Below are positions 1 through 12,299 of a stretch of 64,000 bases of DNA, piece after piece. Below the pieces are notes generated by a model that worked only from the letters and a program-made list of their open reading frames with translations, was not told the DNA's origin and searched no databases. The stretch's first letter is position 1, and every line of letters starts with the position of its first letter. Location: the NCBI GenBank assembly GCA_029721435.1, contig CM056588.1:38085430-38149429 (forward strand). Direction: 5' to 3'. Source of the stretch: Gymnothorax reevesii. Taxonomy: Eukaryota; Chordata; Actinopteri; Anguilliformes; Muraenidae. The position numbers were made by a program, and so were the translations under genes.

Positions 1-879
1 GTGAATTTATAAATACACCACACGTTCTGGAAAGAAACCCCAGAACTCAGAGCCATTACTTAGTGATAGATATGGGGTCACTTCATAGCGCAGGGGCATT
101 TCATATAGAGCTCAATGTTACAGTCTGTGAAATTCTACGGACCGTCTTAATTTGACAATGCATAAAGCTTCCTGAAGATGACCAGTACAGAATTTACATT
201 TCAGGCAGCCTTAAAAAAATACCGTAGGTCAGCAATGTGCAGAAAGCCCCAATACATTCGATTTGACAACAGCTTATAAGCCACTCAATAACTGCTAACA
301 ACAACATCCTTTGTGACAAGAAGCCAATTTCAGTTCTCAGTCACACTCAGAACAAGGTGAAATTGCCTACTAATTGTTCATTCATTAGTGCCCTGCAAAA
401 GGTGGCAAAACTGTGCTTATTTTGCTGAAATGGCACTTAGTTCTGCTTTCAAATAACTGAAATTCACTGAGCGACGGAAATTTTTCAGCCGTCAGGAGAG
501 CCAGCTCTTGCCATAAACAACTTCAGTGGCATCGCAGCACCATCATCTTCCCTTGTCCCTGCAGGAATGACTGCTTATGACAGCTTAGTCTCTCACACCT
601 ATTCAATCATTTCTCTCCCCCAAATTCTCACTTCAACAGTCAGAGCTCTGAGGAACAGATGGCCATCTGTTACTTACACAAAATAAAGGGAAAATTTTCA
701 CCATTTTTTTCTGGAAAAACAGAAAATTGGAAATCTCACAAATTGCTCTTTTCTACAGACACACAATTGTAAAAAATAAATCACATAAAATTACCAGGCT
801 TACATAAAAACCTCCACTGTGCATTACACTTTTGCACTGTACACACGCACCACTTTTCATTGTACGCTCGAACCACTTT

Positions 880-1170
880 TTATACGCCACCAGAGGCGGT
901 CGTATATTAGCGTCATTCGCTCCGTTCGTCCATCCGTCCGTCTGTTCGTCTGTTAACATTTGGCTTGTCCGCAAATTTGTATGCAAAGCTTCAGGCCGAT
1001 CGGGACTAAACTCCACAGGAACATTACCTGGGTCAGGGTCTAGATACCGAATGACTGTCGCCTCCGTCGCTCCAAGATCAAGGTCACACATCGAGGTCAA
1101 AAGTCAAATTTATACCAAAATGTCGTCGGCGTATAATGTACCAGCTCCTGGTGCTCTTGTTTTTTTTTTT
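880..1170 (+). repeat. stem-ended dispersed repeat with 3' hairpin, copy 1
   Basis: Begins TTATACGCC and ends GGCGTATAA (1128-1136), with a CGTCCGTCTGTTCGTCTGTT tract near the start and an AAGGTCA-like stretch near the end. After the stem comes a perfect small hairpin (ACCAG-CTC-CTGGT) and a run of T. Function unknown. Confidence 0.6.
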
Positions 1171-2899
1171 GGTACACCAGTCAGTGTGCCGAACAGCGAG
1201 CACTGAACTAATCCACAAACTGGATAGCGGTTGACCTTCATCTGAACAAACATTAGAATGGGCAAAACACATGAACTAAGTGCCATCGACATGAAGTGCT
1301 ACGTGGTATGACTGTTGGTGCCTGGCACGGTGGTGTCGGTATCGGTATCAGAAATGGCAGCCCTCCAGGAATGATCACACACTATAGAGACTAAAGAGAC
1401 CGGCGTGATTAACATCCAGAGAGTGGCTCTCCTGCAGCCAAAAACAGCTTCTGAATGAGAGCAGTAAGAGGGGAGTAGACATTAGAGAGGCCGCTGGATG
1501 ATTCACACACTTTCTGCTAACACTTAATGTACAGCAGTGGTGTACAGGCTAGCATCTCAGAACACTTGGGCTTCAACAGAAGGCCATCCCAGTATCTACT
1601 CCCATCAACCAAGAACAGGACGATGAGGCCAAAAAAGGTAAATACTCAAAATGGAAAACCAAAGACTAATAAAAATATCCCTGCCTCAGAAAAAAAAAAA
1701 AATTATTTTTGTTCAGACCTGCTGATGCTAAGGTCAGATTCCAACTGAGTGACATTTTAATGAAACACAGTCCTGAAGCCTTGCTACTGACCTTTCTGAC
1801 ATCAGTTCGCCCCTTGTCAGATGAGTATATACAGCAGGATAATGCATCGTGTCACTGATCACACGTCAAACTGCATCCACAAACAGGATGATGACAGTTT
1901 CCCTCCCAAGGCCAGCGCAGACCCAGATCTCAAACAAATAGAGCAACAGTGAGCTGTGGCGGATGTCATCTGCAGCATGAATGCGTTGTTGGCAAATATG
2001 CAGGAACTGTATGCGAGGTCACCAACTCCGCATGAATCAAAGCGTCTTTGGAAAATCTCCAGCGCATCATTGCATTTATGCCCAAAAAAAAAAAAATTCT
2101 CAGGTTCTGGAGGCGAATGGAGGTTTTGACGGATATAAGACAGGAACACCTAATAAACTAAGCAGTGAGTGCAGGCGTTTTATAATTTTAATTGTCAATA
2201 ATGCCAGTTGCCAGACTCATTTGCGGGAAGACTAATTTACATGTAAACACAAAAAAAAAGAAACAAGCTTCACTAAATTAATCTTTTTCTGAATCTATGT
2301 GTACAAATTTACACATAGATTAAGTAATACTTCTTGTATTCAGTGCATAATAGTATGAACATTAAATTCAAGAAAAGAGGCATGTCATTAAACGCTGTAG
2401 GATCTAAAGTCAGGATTTTGAAAGTACACAGATCAAAAAGCACTCGACTATTAAATCTGCAAACTGCTTCAGTGTCACTTATCGCATTAGATTTCTCACT
2501 CCACTACTGGCCTAACGACTCGGCAGCATTTTTGGCTGTCATCCAAAACAAAGGCTACACCCAAATTACTTTGTTTTGAGGAGGGCACATTTTCAGACAG
2601 AGAAAACATGCTGAACATAACAAGTAGGCCTTAGAGAAATGGCTGCTCATTACGAACACCTGCCTCGTTAGGTGTTGAGCACCGCCCTTCACTAATCGCC
2701 AACTCAGGGAATGAACCTATGACAGCTTCGCAGTACTGGGAATTGCAAATAAAGAGGGTTACTTTCAAATGACAGTAGACTAATGGGGTCGCGAATCAAT
2801 CTTTCCACTGACCGTAGCATTTTGGCTAGAGAAAAAGGGAGTTGAAGATCAGTGGCAGTTGACTTCCAACTCTGAATACTGGATTCAGGCAGCTGCAGT

Positions 2900-3135
2900 G
2901 TACGTTTGTGCGCTAGCTTTCCTGTTAGCAGTTCAGATCCATATCAGTAGCGCTGACTGCTAGTCTACAGTGGAGAATTCCATCTAGAGCACGCGCTGAA
3001 TGCTAGCATTGCAGATTTATCTCTGGTGCGCTAGCTGCTTGTTGGCGGGGCACCATCGCCTGATGAGCTAGCTGCTAGTTAGTACTGCAGATTTATCACT
3101 GACGCGGTGGCTGCATGCTAGTGGCATAGATTTCC
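2900..3135. repeat. degenerate GCTAGC-rich tandem repeat
   Basis: Repeated phrases such as gcagatttatc followed by tggtgcgctagctgc occur about 90 bases apart. Adjoins plgrkt exon 3 on its donor side. Confidence 0.5.
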
Positions 3136-3157
3136 ATCCATTTGGGAGTAAATGTAC

Positions 3158-3267
3158 CTTTCATGCGCTGCATTAGAGTCCCGTAGGCCATATCTATCTG
3201 GTAGACCAGGATGAAGCCAAGAGGCACCAAAGGAAAGAACATTCCCGGCCTCTTCCTCCTCAGAGCC
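3158..3267 (-). CDS. plgrkt: plgrkt coding exon 3
   Basis: Encodes the basic turn, the second membrane segment and the following QIDMAYGTLMQRMKG region. Acceptor TTGTCAG, donor GTACAT, leaving phase 1 for the next exon, which is off the window. Confidence 0.92.
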
Positions 3268-6200
3268 CTGACAATACAACATTAGAACAAATTAAAAATT
3301 CACAGTCAAAAATGAAATGCAGACCCTTCATGGCAGAAAATATATCAATCACATATACAATCAGCCTCATAGGTAGCAGGTTCCGGATTTATGTATCGAG
3401 AGCTTCGCTTGACATGCCCATAAACTGAATGTAAGCCTGGCCAAGTTGTTCGTAGCCTTATAGCACAATGAGGCCGATAACACTTCAGTCATAACAATGA
3501 GACCAGGTCCTTCGTAACCTTCCAGTATCACGAGCCTGCCCAGATTGCTCTTTAATGAATCTGAATTCAACTCCTTTTTACTCGCGTACCCACTCAGCCA
3601 ATGTATTTAAAGTTTTCTGCCCAGTAGCCCACTTCATTAACTCAGAAAACAGCTCGGCTCTTGCCTTCAATATTCATCATCGAGTGCTGGACCAGAGGCA
3701 TCCCACCGAGGCACCCCACTGTTTTGGGGGTGTTTTTCTGATTAGCACTTTTGCACAGAGCGCAATAGTTGCTTTTCATATCTACACTGGGGCTGCCAAA
3801 GTGCATCATTACATTTAAGAGCCAATTTTTATAAGAGTCAGGCAGGCGGTGATTCATGACCCCTTCAGATTTGTCTAAAATCTTTTTTTATTGATAGATC
3901 ATATTTTCTATCCTTAAAAGGGACCACGTCCTGGAATATTGGGGTCAAAATCAGCCAAAATGGCAGTATCACCAAAATTAGGTTTTTGAATGCTTGTATT
4001 TCTGTGCGCCCCCAGTGAGACAAATTGATTTTCATAAGTACAAATTTATCAAGTAGGGACGCTACAAAAATATGAAAATGGCGGCTGACTTGGGGCTCAC
4101 AAGTATGGGGAGCGCTTTTTGCTGCCCAAAGGTCAAATTACTACATTTGCGCACTGCAATTTCTCTATGCGCCATAAGTCAAAAGTGATGAAATATGGCT
4201 CATGTTGACACTCAGCATCTCTAGTGTCAGAGGTACAGAGAGTTTCATGGCTGGTTTCGGTATTAACCCTTTTTGCACCATTTTTCTTCGGCCACTTCAT
4301 GAAAAAGCCAAATATGGTAAACTGAAAACTTTCTCCGATTTTCATGAAACTTGCAGGATTTGCTTCCTTAACGGGGAGAAAGGTGTTCTGTAAGTTTGAG
4401 TGCAGTGGGACAAGCCACTTTGTTTATAGGCCATGTTTTGTTTGTTTTGACATGCATAAAATACCTTGGCTGACTTAGGGTGCAAGCCACACAACCCCTG
4501 GGAAAGTGTGCATAATTACAAAAAGTAGTGATTTGCAGTGCCATCTATGGGCTGCGCTCTAAGTCAGACGCCAAAATTTTCACATTTTGGGAGAGTCCAT
4601 AAAAAGTAAAGTCGCGTCAATTATTTTCATTACAGAGAAGCTCACAGTGGAAGCAGGTCAACAGTAGAAGGCAGTATAGCTGGCAAATTAAATTAAGCAT
4701 AGTGAATGGGCAGCTGCCATCAAGATGCAACAGCATTTTTTGTAATTTGGTAGTTACACAAAATCCCTGGATAAACATGGCAAAGGTCTGGCAATATTAA
4801 CAAGAGTCATCAGAAGATGACATATCCCACCGGTTCCACATAATTCGTGATTTGTGGCAGAGTTTTTGAATTCTGCTGTAGAAAAGGGACAAAGTCCAAT
4901 TTTTGGGCTGTTTTTGGTATAGAAATGAAAAATTTTGGGCAGAATGGAACTGAAACCCCCTAAAGGCACAACTACACCATAACAGTAAGTTCCATACCGA
5001 ATTTGAAGTTTTTAAGTGGTATAGTTTTTGAGTTCTGTCCCGGAAACGAGCCAAAGTCCAATTTTAGGGCTGTTTTTGGTGTAGAAATCAAAAATTTTGG
5101 GTAGAATGGAACTGAAACCCCCAAAAGGCACAACTACACCATAAGAATAAGGTACATACTAAATTTGAATTTTCTAAGTGGCATAGTTTTTGAGTTCTGT
5201 CCCGGAAATGAGACAAAGTCCAATTTTAGGGCTGTTTTTGGTGAAACTTTCCAAAATTATGGGCAGCATGGAACTGAAACCCCCAAAAGGCACAACTACA
5301 CCATAAGAGTAAGTTCCATAGCAAATGTGAAGTTTGTAAGTGGCATAGTTTTTGAGTTCTGCTCCGGAAATGAGACTGATTACGGACGGACGGACTGATG
5401 ACTATATCCCACGTTATTCCATACCGGTGGGATAAAAATGGGATACTCTCAGACCATAGCTGATTGCACTACTAGGTTTAAAGCAATATGGTCCGAGTCC
5501 TCATGCTGCAAGTTTACTCTAGTCATGCTTTTAGTACAGCGAGATTAAGCTCCTCAGGCTCATACTGGGGTTATAGTACTGTAAGGTTACAATGGTCAGG
5601 CTCTAGGTACTGTGAGGTTAGCCTGGTCAGGCCCATAGTATTGTGATGTTAACCCAGTCAGGTTCATATAATTAACGTTAACCTAGGTTCAGTAAGATCA
5701 ATCAAGTCAGGTTCACAGAGCAACCTTAAACTGGTCAGGCACATAGTGTAAATTTAATCCAATCAGTATAATCTAACCTAATAGTACTGACGGATGAACC
5801 AGGCTAATATTCCTGCAAGTTTAAACTGATCGTGCTCATGGTACTGTAGGGTTAGCCTGGTCAGGCTGACATGTACTTACCGGGGATCATTTTAGGGTCA
5901 TGGTACCATGCAAGATCTGGCAGGTAAGGCCTGCATCTAAACTGAATCTATTCTAAAGTTATGACAATGGTTGTCAGATTGAATAATGCACTGTTCCTAC
6001 CCAGCAGTGAGCCCCAGGGTTGCCAGACCATAGAACGTGCCAAAGTACTTCAGGAACTCCCTGGACCAGGCAATCTGCATGGCCGTCTGCCTCTCCCTCA
6101 TCTGGTTCTGCATCTGTATTTGGCGCTCCAGCTGAAGACCAAAAGAGTGACACATTCACACATGGAAAAACAGGACAAATGCAATCTAGTGTCACACTAA

Positions 6201-7572
6201 ATTAAAACTTGTGTCTCCTTCAGAACGACAAGGAGAGCCAACTCAGAAATGTGCATCTGAGCTCCAAAAACCTTTCACAAACATTATTGCAATGTTGGCA
6301 CTTCAAGTCCTTGTGTGGCCACAAGGCAGGATGAGCACAGCTGTGGGAGCCCATAAGACAGGCCCTGAATGCCACACTGCTTCACCTGGGGATTAGCCTC
6401 TGTTTAGCCTCAACAACTGAAAATAGCCAGGGATGAAAGTGCCAGTTAAATGAGTGCTGGATTTCAATGCTCTTGCAAATGGCTGCACTGTCAGTAAGGT
6501 TCTGCGATTTTATTACCTCCGCCAAAAAAAAAAAAAAAAAAAAAGGCCCAGGTTATGTATGACCCCATGTCTGTTTGTTCGTCTAGACAATACTTCTCAA
6601 AATTATTCAAATAATTTCAATGATATTGTGTGGAAGTGTGGGCCATGGGCCAGCGAACAACTGATTAAATTTTGGGATGGATTCTAATTCAAATGTGGCC
6701 ACCATGGCTGCACTTGCCTAGTTCTCAGAAACAAATGCATGGGCGGAGGTACATGCTGTAAGTGCTGTCTAGTTCCAAATATACCGGAAACAAGGAGCAC
6801 TGTGGACTCATTAACTTCATTATTATTAATGACACCAATTAATGAGACTAGTATTGAAAACACAAAGAAATCAGTCCTGCAAAGCTGCAGTTTGCAGTGC
6901 CCTCTTACATATCCAGTACACCCACTATGATAGTGTACACCATGTCACAATTGTATTCGAGTGAATGTGACAGAATATTCATGTTTCCTTTCACATGTGG
7001 GTGATGAGTGTACTGATGACCACTTTCGAAACTTGCTTGGTGAATCATCTAATTTTTTCTCATAATATCTGAAACCATTTAGTGTGACCTACAACAGGCT
7101 GAGGCAATTATACAAAATACTTTTAGGATTGGAAATGGGAAGTAATACTTTTAATGGCTGAATGTGTTGTTCAGTCAGCTGTGGATCATCAGCCAAATGT
7201 GTTACATTTCAGTGATGGGTTAAAATAAATAAATGAGGAAAAAATTAACCGATATTGCGTTGGAGATTTCTATAATCCCTCATTAATTAGCCTGTGCATC
7301 CATCGCAACCCTCGAGAGTCAAGTAGCTATATACCTCCACTGAGAGTGTGTTTCCTGGATTAAGGCAATATCCTGGAATATGAGGCTTTAAGACACATCA
7401 TAATTTTCAGGATAGTTAATTGCAGACCTTTTGCAAAGCTTCAAGCATCATCACTGAAAATAATTACATCAAATTACTACTGTAATCACACCTGAAGTCG
7501 GGAGTTGAGGGCCATGAATTCCTGCTGCTTCTTCATGCTGCTATCCATGGACTTAGAGAAGATGAACCCCAT
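3158..7572 (-). CDS. plgrkt: plgrkt, plasminogen receptor (KT), partial (5' three coding exons)
   Basis: PLGRKT (C9orf46) is a small integral membrane protein that exposes a C-terminal lysine and binds plasminogen, promoting its activation at the cell surface. Coding exons, read on the minus strand, are 7492-7572, 6001-6131 and 3158-3267; they join in phase to 107 complete residues plus one base. The product starts MGFIFSKSMDSSMKKQQEFM, a hallmark start of the family. It continues with a charged helix (RERQTAMQIAWSREFLKYFG), a first hydrophobic segment (FYGLATLGLTAG), a basic turn (LRRKRPG) and a second hydrophobic segment (FFPLVPLGFILVYQIDMAYG). The family is about 147 residues long, so the last 40 or so, including the lysine that defines function, must be encoded left of base 1; I found no matching exon in 1-3157. 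Splice sites are GT-AG. The gene is divergent from fads2. Identity is very likely; expression is inferred. Confidence 0.93.
3268..4822. other. plgrkt intron 2, no gene seen
   Basis: Unique-looking AT-rich DNA. I find no exon, RNA gene or clear element. Phrases such as tttcatgaaacttgcaggatttgcttcctta hint at an old repeat related to the neighbouring stem-ended element. Confidence 0.4.
4823..5434. repeat. stem-ended repeat (TATCCCACCGG) with four 161-base tandem units
   Basis: Ends are inverted: TATCCCACCGGT at the left and ACCGGTGGGATA at the right. Inside are four tandem copies about 160-165 bases apart, each holding gtttttgagttctg, caaagtccaattttagggct and ggaactgaaaccccc, followed by gacggacggactgatgac before the right stem. 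Confidence 0.7.
5470..5875. repeat. degenerate minisatellite, about 45-base unit
   Basis: Repeated phrase resembling ggttaacctggtcaggctcatagtactgt, much diverged between copies. In plgrkt intron 2. Confidence 0.65.
6001..6131 (-). CDS. plgrkt: plgrkt coding exon 2
   Basis: Encodes 43 residues plus two bases: the amphipathic helix and first membrane segment, including AMQIAWSREFLKYFGTF. Acceptor TCTTCAG, donor GTAGGA. Confidence 0.93.
6513..6770 (+). repeat. stem-ended repeat (TACCTCCGCC), copy with poly-A tract
   Basis: Starts ttacctccgcc followed by a 20-odd A run and ends ggcggaggtacatgc. Contains gtctgtttgttcgtctag and tctcagaaac, shared with the copy at 34600. Confidence 0.6.
7492..7572 (-). 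CDS. plgrkt: plgrkt coding exon 1 (start codon)
   Basis: Encodes residues 1-27, MGFIFSKSMDSSMKK onward. The ATG is at 7572-7570. A 3' splice site (CTGTCAG or CAGCAG) lies 1-4 bases upstream of it, so the exon carries almost no 5' UTR and an upstream noncoding exon is implied. It ends CTTCAG before donor GTGTGA, phase 0. Confidence 0.92.
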
Positions 7573-8466
7573 TCTGCTGACAGATAATTTACAACACAAA
7601 CATGTCATTATATGGAGTACATTTCAATGCTGATGATAAAATTGTATACATAATCATTCACAAGCTTGAGGCAATGCAGAGTATAATAAACAACACTGTG
7701 TCTATTAAAAAAAAAAAAAAAGGGCCACATCTGGGACAGAATGGTCTATCAGGACTATTGACAAAAGAACTTCATTTTAAAAGGTTGCCAATCTGTTGTC
7801 TCAGGCCAAGGTCGCTCTGAAGGCATCATAGAACTTGATATATTGTATAACCCAGAAATGATTCTCCCATAATTATTTTAGGCAGTTTTTGTAAGCATGT
7901 GCACACGACCGCGTATATAGTATGCCGGACAAAGACAAGACTTTTTTTGTCAAATGAATCGTTTGCAAAGGTACAGTTTTAAAAATAAAACTCTTTTTAT
8001 TTAAAAAAAAAAAAAAAGTTTTCATCTATGCCAATTCAGAAAAATGCCTTAAAAATAACATTAACAACATCCCGGGGCTGAAAACGAGTACGGATGTCAG
8101 GAACGTGTGATGTTATTGACATGTTATAATGGAAAGGCTCGTCGCTAAACGATTAAGTCTGCGAGCATGCTTCAACAATCACTCGAAATTCAAATTACAC
8201 AAATAATATACTGTGCTCAACCTTTATTAATGACCAAGGATATTTTATAACAGATTTCAAAATTGAAAAAAAGAGATAATTTTTAGAAATTCTTCAAAAC
8301 TCTGGCCAAATAAATTATGGCCCTGTTGCATTAGTGATTACAACTTCGCCTAGATTGCTTACAAACGCTCTATGCAACTGGTATAACCAAGCACACTTTG
8401 AAGGTCATATAAACCCACTCTTAAATGCTTCATTCATTAGCTTGGCAGTTGGTTAACCAAATTAAC

Positions 8467-9000
8467 TTACGTTGTCCATGAAGCTAACGGTAGCTAGATC
8501 GTTGCTGAAACTCCAAAACTCACAGCAGGTACGAGACTCCGGTTTGACAGCTTCAGCAATCGTTCATGGGTTTGCAGGACTGCCATGAACAAGACCGACA
8601 GGAGCTACAAATTAGCTAGCAAGGATTAGCTAACAAGTGTAGCTAGCTATCTTTGCTAACAGGGACAGCATTTGCAAACCTGTGTATTATGTCTGGTAGT
8701 TAATTAGCACGGCAAGCTAACCAATGTTTAACAGTGGGTTGTTCGCCGCATGTAAATGGACTATATAACCAGTTAGAAGCGGGTAAGTGGGTGCCAACGT
8801 ACCTTTCGTAAAATTCTGCAGCTATAACGCGAGAATCATTACATATGTGAATCCTACGGAGTCAACTAGAAACTAAACAAAGTCAAGTTCAATGAATCAG
8901 ACAGCAGCAACATTCCACCGCTTGAACTCTGTGCCGCACGTCCCACTGAACTCAAACGACACTTCCTACTCCCCCTCTCATTGGTCCTTGATAGTATTCT
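8467..9000 (-). promoter_or_regulatory. putative plgrkt promoter and 5' noncoding exon region
   Basis: Upstream of the plgrkt start exon this stretch has two good minus-strand splice donors (GTACGT at about 8803 and GTAAGT at about 8469), either of which could end a noncoding first exon. A CCAAT box (plus-strand attgg at 8980-8984) and an ETS-like ACTTCCT motif (near 8961) lie just upstream. I see no TATA box. The promoter role is inferred from position and motifs. Confidence 0.4.
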
Positions 9001-10118
9001 AATCAACGTCACTCAAGGGGTAGGGAGCCCGCGAGGGAACCCTGGTGTTGAGGAGCCGCAGCCGTACATGCTTTTGACTGTTATGTCTTACACATTTGAT
9101 TTAATTGGTAGTCTCTGAAACAAGTATCTGTCTTGTTGTTCATCTCTTGACAAACTGTAATTATATGAATGGGGAGCGTTCGAGCCGAGAGACATTAGAA
9201 ACATGCAGGGGTGCAGCATATCAGAAACCGAGTTCCTTACTCCTGGTTTAAAACCCTTTCAGAGCTGAATTATTCCCAGTAATGGGGACAAGAAAATAAA
9301 TTTGTCTTTTTATGACTTCAAGTGCATTTAGAAATGAGGCCCACCCCCACAAAAAAAATCAGTGCTTTGTCCGTTGCAATGGACGTCAGGTCCGAACAGC
9401 TATGAAATCTCAGCCTGTCTGCCTGCAAGTCTATGAACATTTTTATTGATCGTTTACATTCACAATGGATAGAATCATGGAAATGTATTTTAAAAATGTG
9501 TATACTCTGGGCCCCTCACACATATAATCTTCTTTATATCAAACATTCTACACTTACCAACTATCCAAGTCCTGGCTGTCATCCTCATTTTCATCCTCAC
9601 ATTCCAAAGACTCCATTTCTAACAGATTTCCATCAGCCAGAAGGTTTTGTATACCCTAAATTTGACAAATACTGACTTTTTATTCAATGCATTGTTTTTG
9701 TATGTCAAAACTTAATTTCATAATATAAGCTCACTTGCTTACTTCTTATTACACCTGATGTACTCTATAGTGGATTATGACTTTTCAAAAAATCTTGTCT
9801 AAACGTGGTATGATAGTCGATATCCAATGCTTAAAATTTAATTTATAGTCGATATCCAATGCTTAAAATTTAATTTAAAATCCGTAAATATCATATTCAG
9901 CACGTCAAATTTAGAAATTATCCATGAAAAATCTGTATTGTTGATATAAAAGTTTTTTTCTTCTATATATGAAGGCTCTGACGTACTGCCCATAGACTGA
10001 ATAAAAAGATGGACGCAACACTCTGGTCTGAAAAAAAGAAGCCCATGCGGAAGTACCGTAAAATGGCATTCTATTTAATGGCCAGCAGATGGCGACGTCG
10101 GTGGCTGCAGAGAGAAGT
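9000..10118. other. intergenic DNA between plgrkt and fads2, with a perfect 32-base tandem duplication
   Basis: No gene seen. At 9814-9845 and 9846-9877 the same 32 bases (tagtcgatatccaatgctta and 12 more) stand in tandem without a mismatch, which suggests a recent slip. Confidence 0.5.
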
Positions 10119-10119
10119 T

Positions 10120-11675
10120 CAATGCTATTGAAGTCTGTGAGAAAATGACCCTACTTTCCCACCTGATTTTTCATTTAAATAATAATTTTTCACTTTATCT
10201 TTTGGTAGCTTTAGCAAGTTTCAAGTTTCCTTCAATATATCATAATGTTCATTTTTGTAAATTATGGTCCCAAGTAGACTAGAATAAAGCATAAAGCCAG
10301 AATATGCTGTAGGGGCGTGGCTATCCTCTGGTCCTCGTCCGATATGGTCAGATCCACCTCTCACGTCCCTTCACGGATCTTGATCCTCGCTCTCCTCCGA
10401 TAGAAATCACATCCGGTTTCAACATGGCGCAATTAAAATAGGCAAAATCGAGGCTTCCTTTATGGCATGCGGAAACCAATGTGTGACGCCACGGTTGCTT
10501 CGTCCATCTTTTTTTCCAGTCTGCCACCACACTTTTTTTTATGTAACTTTCCTAGATATCAACCGGTTGGGCCTTACCTGCATCTGATTGGTTAGTGTGA
10601 GTCTACTTAAAAAATTAGAAGGCAGTTACATTATTCAACATTAACTTTAAAAAAAACATCAAAAGTGACGTCAATCCTCTCGTTAAGACGTGGCATAACA
10701 CATGACGTGATAATATTGTTTCCGGGTCCAAACGTGCTTGACACTGGTACTAGCAGTATGCCACAGCATTGTGTTCCGATGTGTGTTAATCAGTCAGACA
10801 TGTCCACATCAAAGACTGTAAAAAGATGGACAAAGCAACCGTGACATTACCCATTGGTTTCAGCATACCATTCAGGAAGCCTCGATTTTGGCCATTTGAA
10901 TAGCGCCATATTGTCATTTTGAAACCGAGTGTGATTCCTATTGGATGAGGGTGTGAATTAGATATCCAGGGAGGAGCGAGAGGTGGATCTATGGATGGAT
11001 CTGACCATATCAGACGAGGACCAAAGGGTAGCCATGCCCCTAAACCATATTATGGCTTTATCCTTTATTTTAGCCCAGGGCTATTCAACAAGGGCCGGTG
11101 TGAGTGCAGGCTTTCATTCCTGCCAAGAACTTACACACCTGATACCACTAATCAATCTCTTTAGCCAAGACTCTTGGGGTTGATTAGTAGAATCAGATGT
11201 GTATGAGCTTGGTTGGAATGAAACCCTGCACCCACACCGGCCATTGCAGGATAATGTTGAATAGCCCTGTTTTAGATCTCTCCCTGCTCCAGCACAGGTG
11301 ATTCAAATGATCAGGTTATCATCAAACAGCTTTAGGGGGCGATTAACAAGCTGATTATTTGAATCACCAGTGCTGGAGCAGGGAGAGGTGTAAAACATGC
11401 AGGACAGGTGGGCCTCCAGGAGACGTTTCATTCCATCCCAGCACTTACACACCTGACTCCATTAATCAAGCCTGCACCCACACCAGCCCTTGCAAATTAA
11501 TGTTGAATAGCCCTGCTCTAGTCTATTTGGGACTATAATTTACAAAAATGAACATCATGATATATCGAAGGAGTCATGAAACTTGCGATAGATACCATAA
11601 AGTAATGTGGAAAATTATTATTGAAATAATAAATGAGGTGGGAGAGTGGGGTCATATTCTCATAGACTTCTATCG
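10120..11675. mobile_element. long fold-back element, right arm interrupted by MITEs
   Basis: The left arm (about 10120-10524) is inversely repeated as the right arm (about 10814-11075 continued at 11517-11675). Matching marks include caatgctattgaagtctgtg against the inverse of cacttctatcgcagtg, atatatcataatgttcattt, aggggcgtggctatcc and atggacgaagcaaccgtg. The arms are about 400 bases with frequent mismatches. No coding capacity is seen. Confidence 0.8.
11076..11516. mobile_element. hAT-type MITE (CAGGGCTATTCAAC) with a second MITE core inside
   Basis: Starts cagggctattcaac at 11076. A matching inverted end lies at 11256-11269 and another at 11503-11516. Between them lies a palindromic core (tccctgctccagcacaggtg / caccagtgctggagcaggga). 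It splits the right arm of the fold-back element. The flank ttttag stands on both sides of the first half. Confidence 0.7.
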
Positions 11676-11830
11676 CAGTGTTTCCCAAACCTCTGCTGGA
11701 GGTCCACCTGTCCTGCATGTTTTAGATCGCTCCCTGCTCCTGCACAGGTGATTCAAATGATCAGCTTTTTAATCACCCCCTAAAGCTGATTGATGACAAT
11801 CTGATCATTTGAATCATTTTAGAGATTTAG
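11676..11830. mobile_element. hAT-type MITE fragment (CAGTGTTTCCC)
   Basis: Begins cagtgtttcccaaacctc and carries the core ctcctgcacaggtgattcaa and its inverse. The right terminus is missing. Confidence 0.65.
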
Positions 11831-11992
11831 AATTTTAGAGATTTCCGCGTTGGCTCAGCCCCACTTTACTGACCATCACATTTCCCCTGTTCTCATGAGC
11901 ACGGACCCCTCATGTATCAAATTATAGGATATTGATCACTCTCTGACCTGTTCGGGACTTCAGAAAAGAAATTTGCCTGCGCGAAATGATGC

Positions 11993-12284
11993 CAGGGGCA
12001 TGTTCAAGATTGTGGGGTCGAGCAAGACCCTTTTTGCCGGTTGAAATAATGAACTATGTTTGATCTTAAGCAGACTAGCGGGAATAAAAGTGAGCAGTCT
12101 CACCTTGCTTTTCAAGATGACGTCCCCTTGGCTTCCGCACAGCTTGTTTTTGATTGAATTTGATGCAAACCCTAGTATACAGCCATTTTGGAAACCGTGC
12201 AAGAACTCGTGTGTAGTTCAAAACACGAGAGTCTTCCCTTGCGAGACCTTAGCAGGGGACCCTTCAATCTTGAACATGCCCCAG
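11993..12284. mobile_element. MITE with TIR CAGGGGCATGTTCAAGATTG
   Basis: Left end caggggcatgttcaagattg, right end caatcttgaacatgcccc, inverted and perfect over 19 or so bases. No convincing target duplication and no ORF of note. Confidence 0.75.
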
Positions 12285-12299
12285 GTCTGAAGGGGTTAA

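Larger units (their letters stand above)
1..3157. other. plgrkt intron sequence left of exon 3, no gene seen
   Basis: AT-rich, apart from the stem-ended repeat at 880-1170 and a degenerate GCTAGC-rich repeat near 2.9-3.1 kb. Short open frames here show no recognisable protein; several contain poly-Lys or poly-Phe from A/T runs. Confidence 0.5.
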
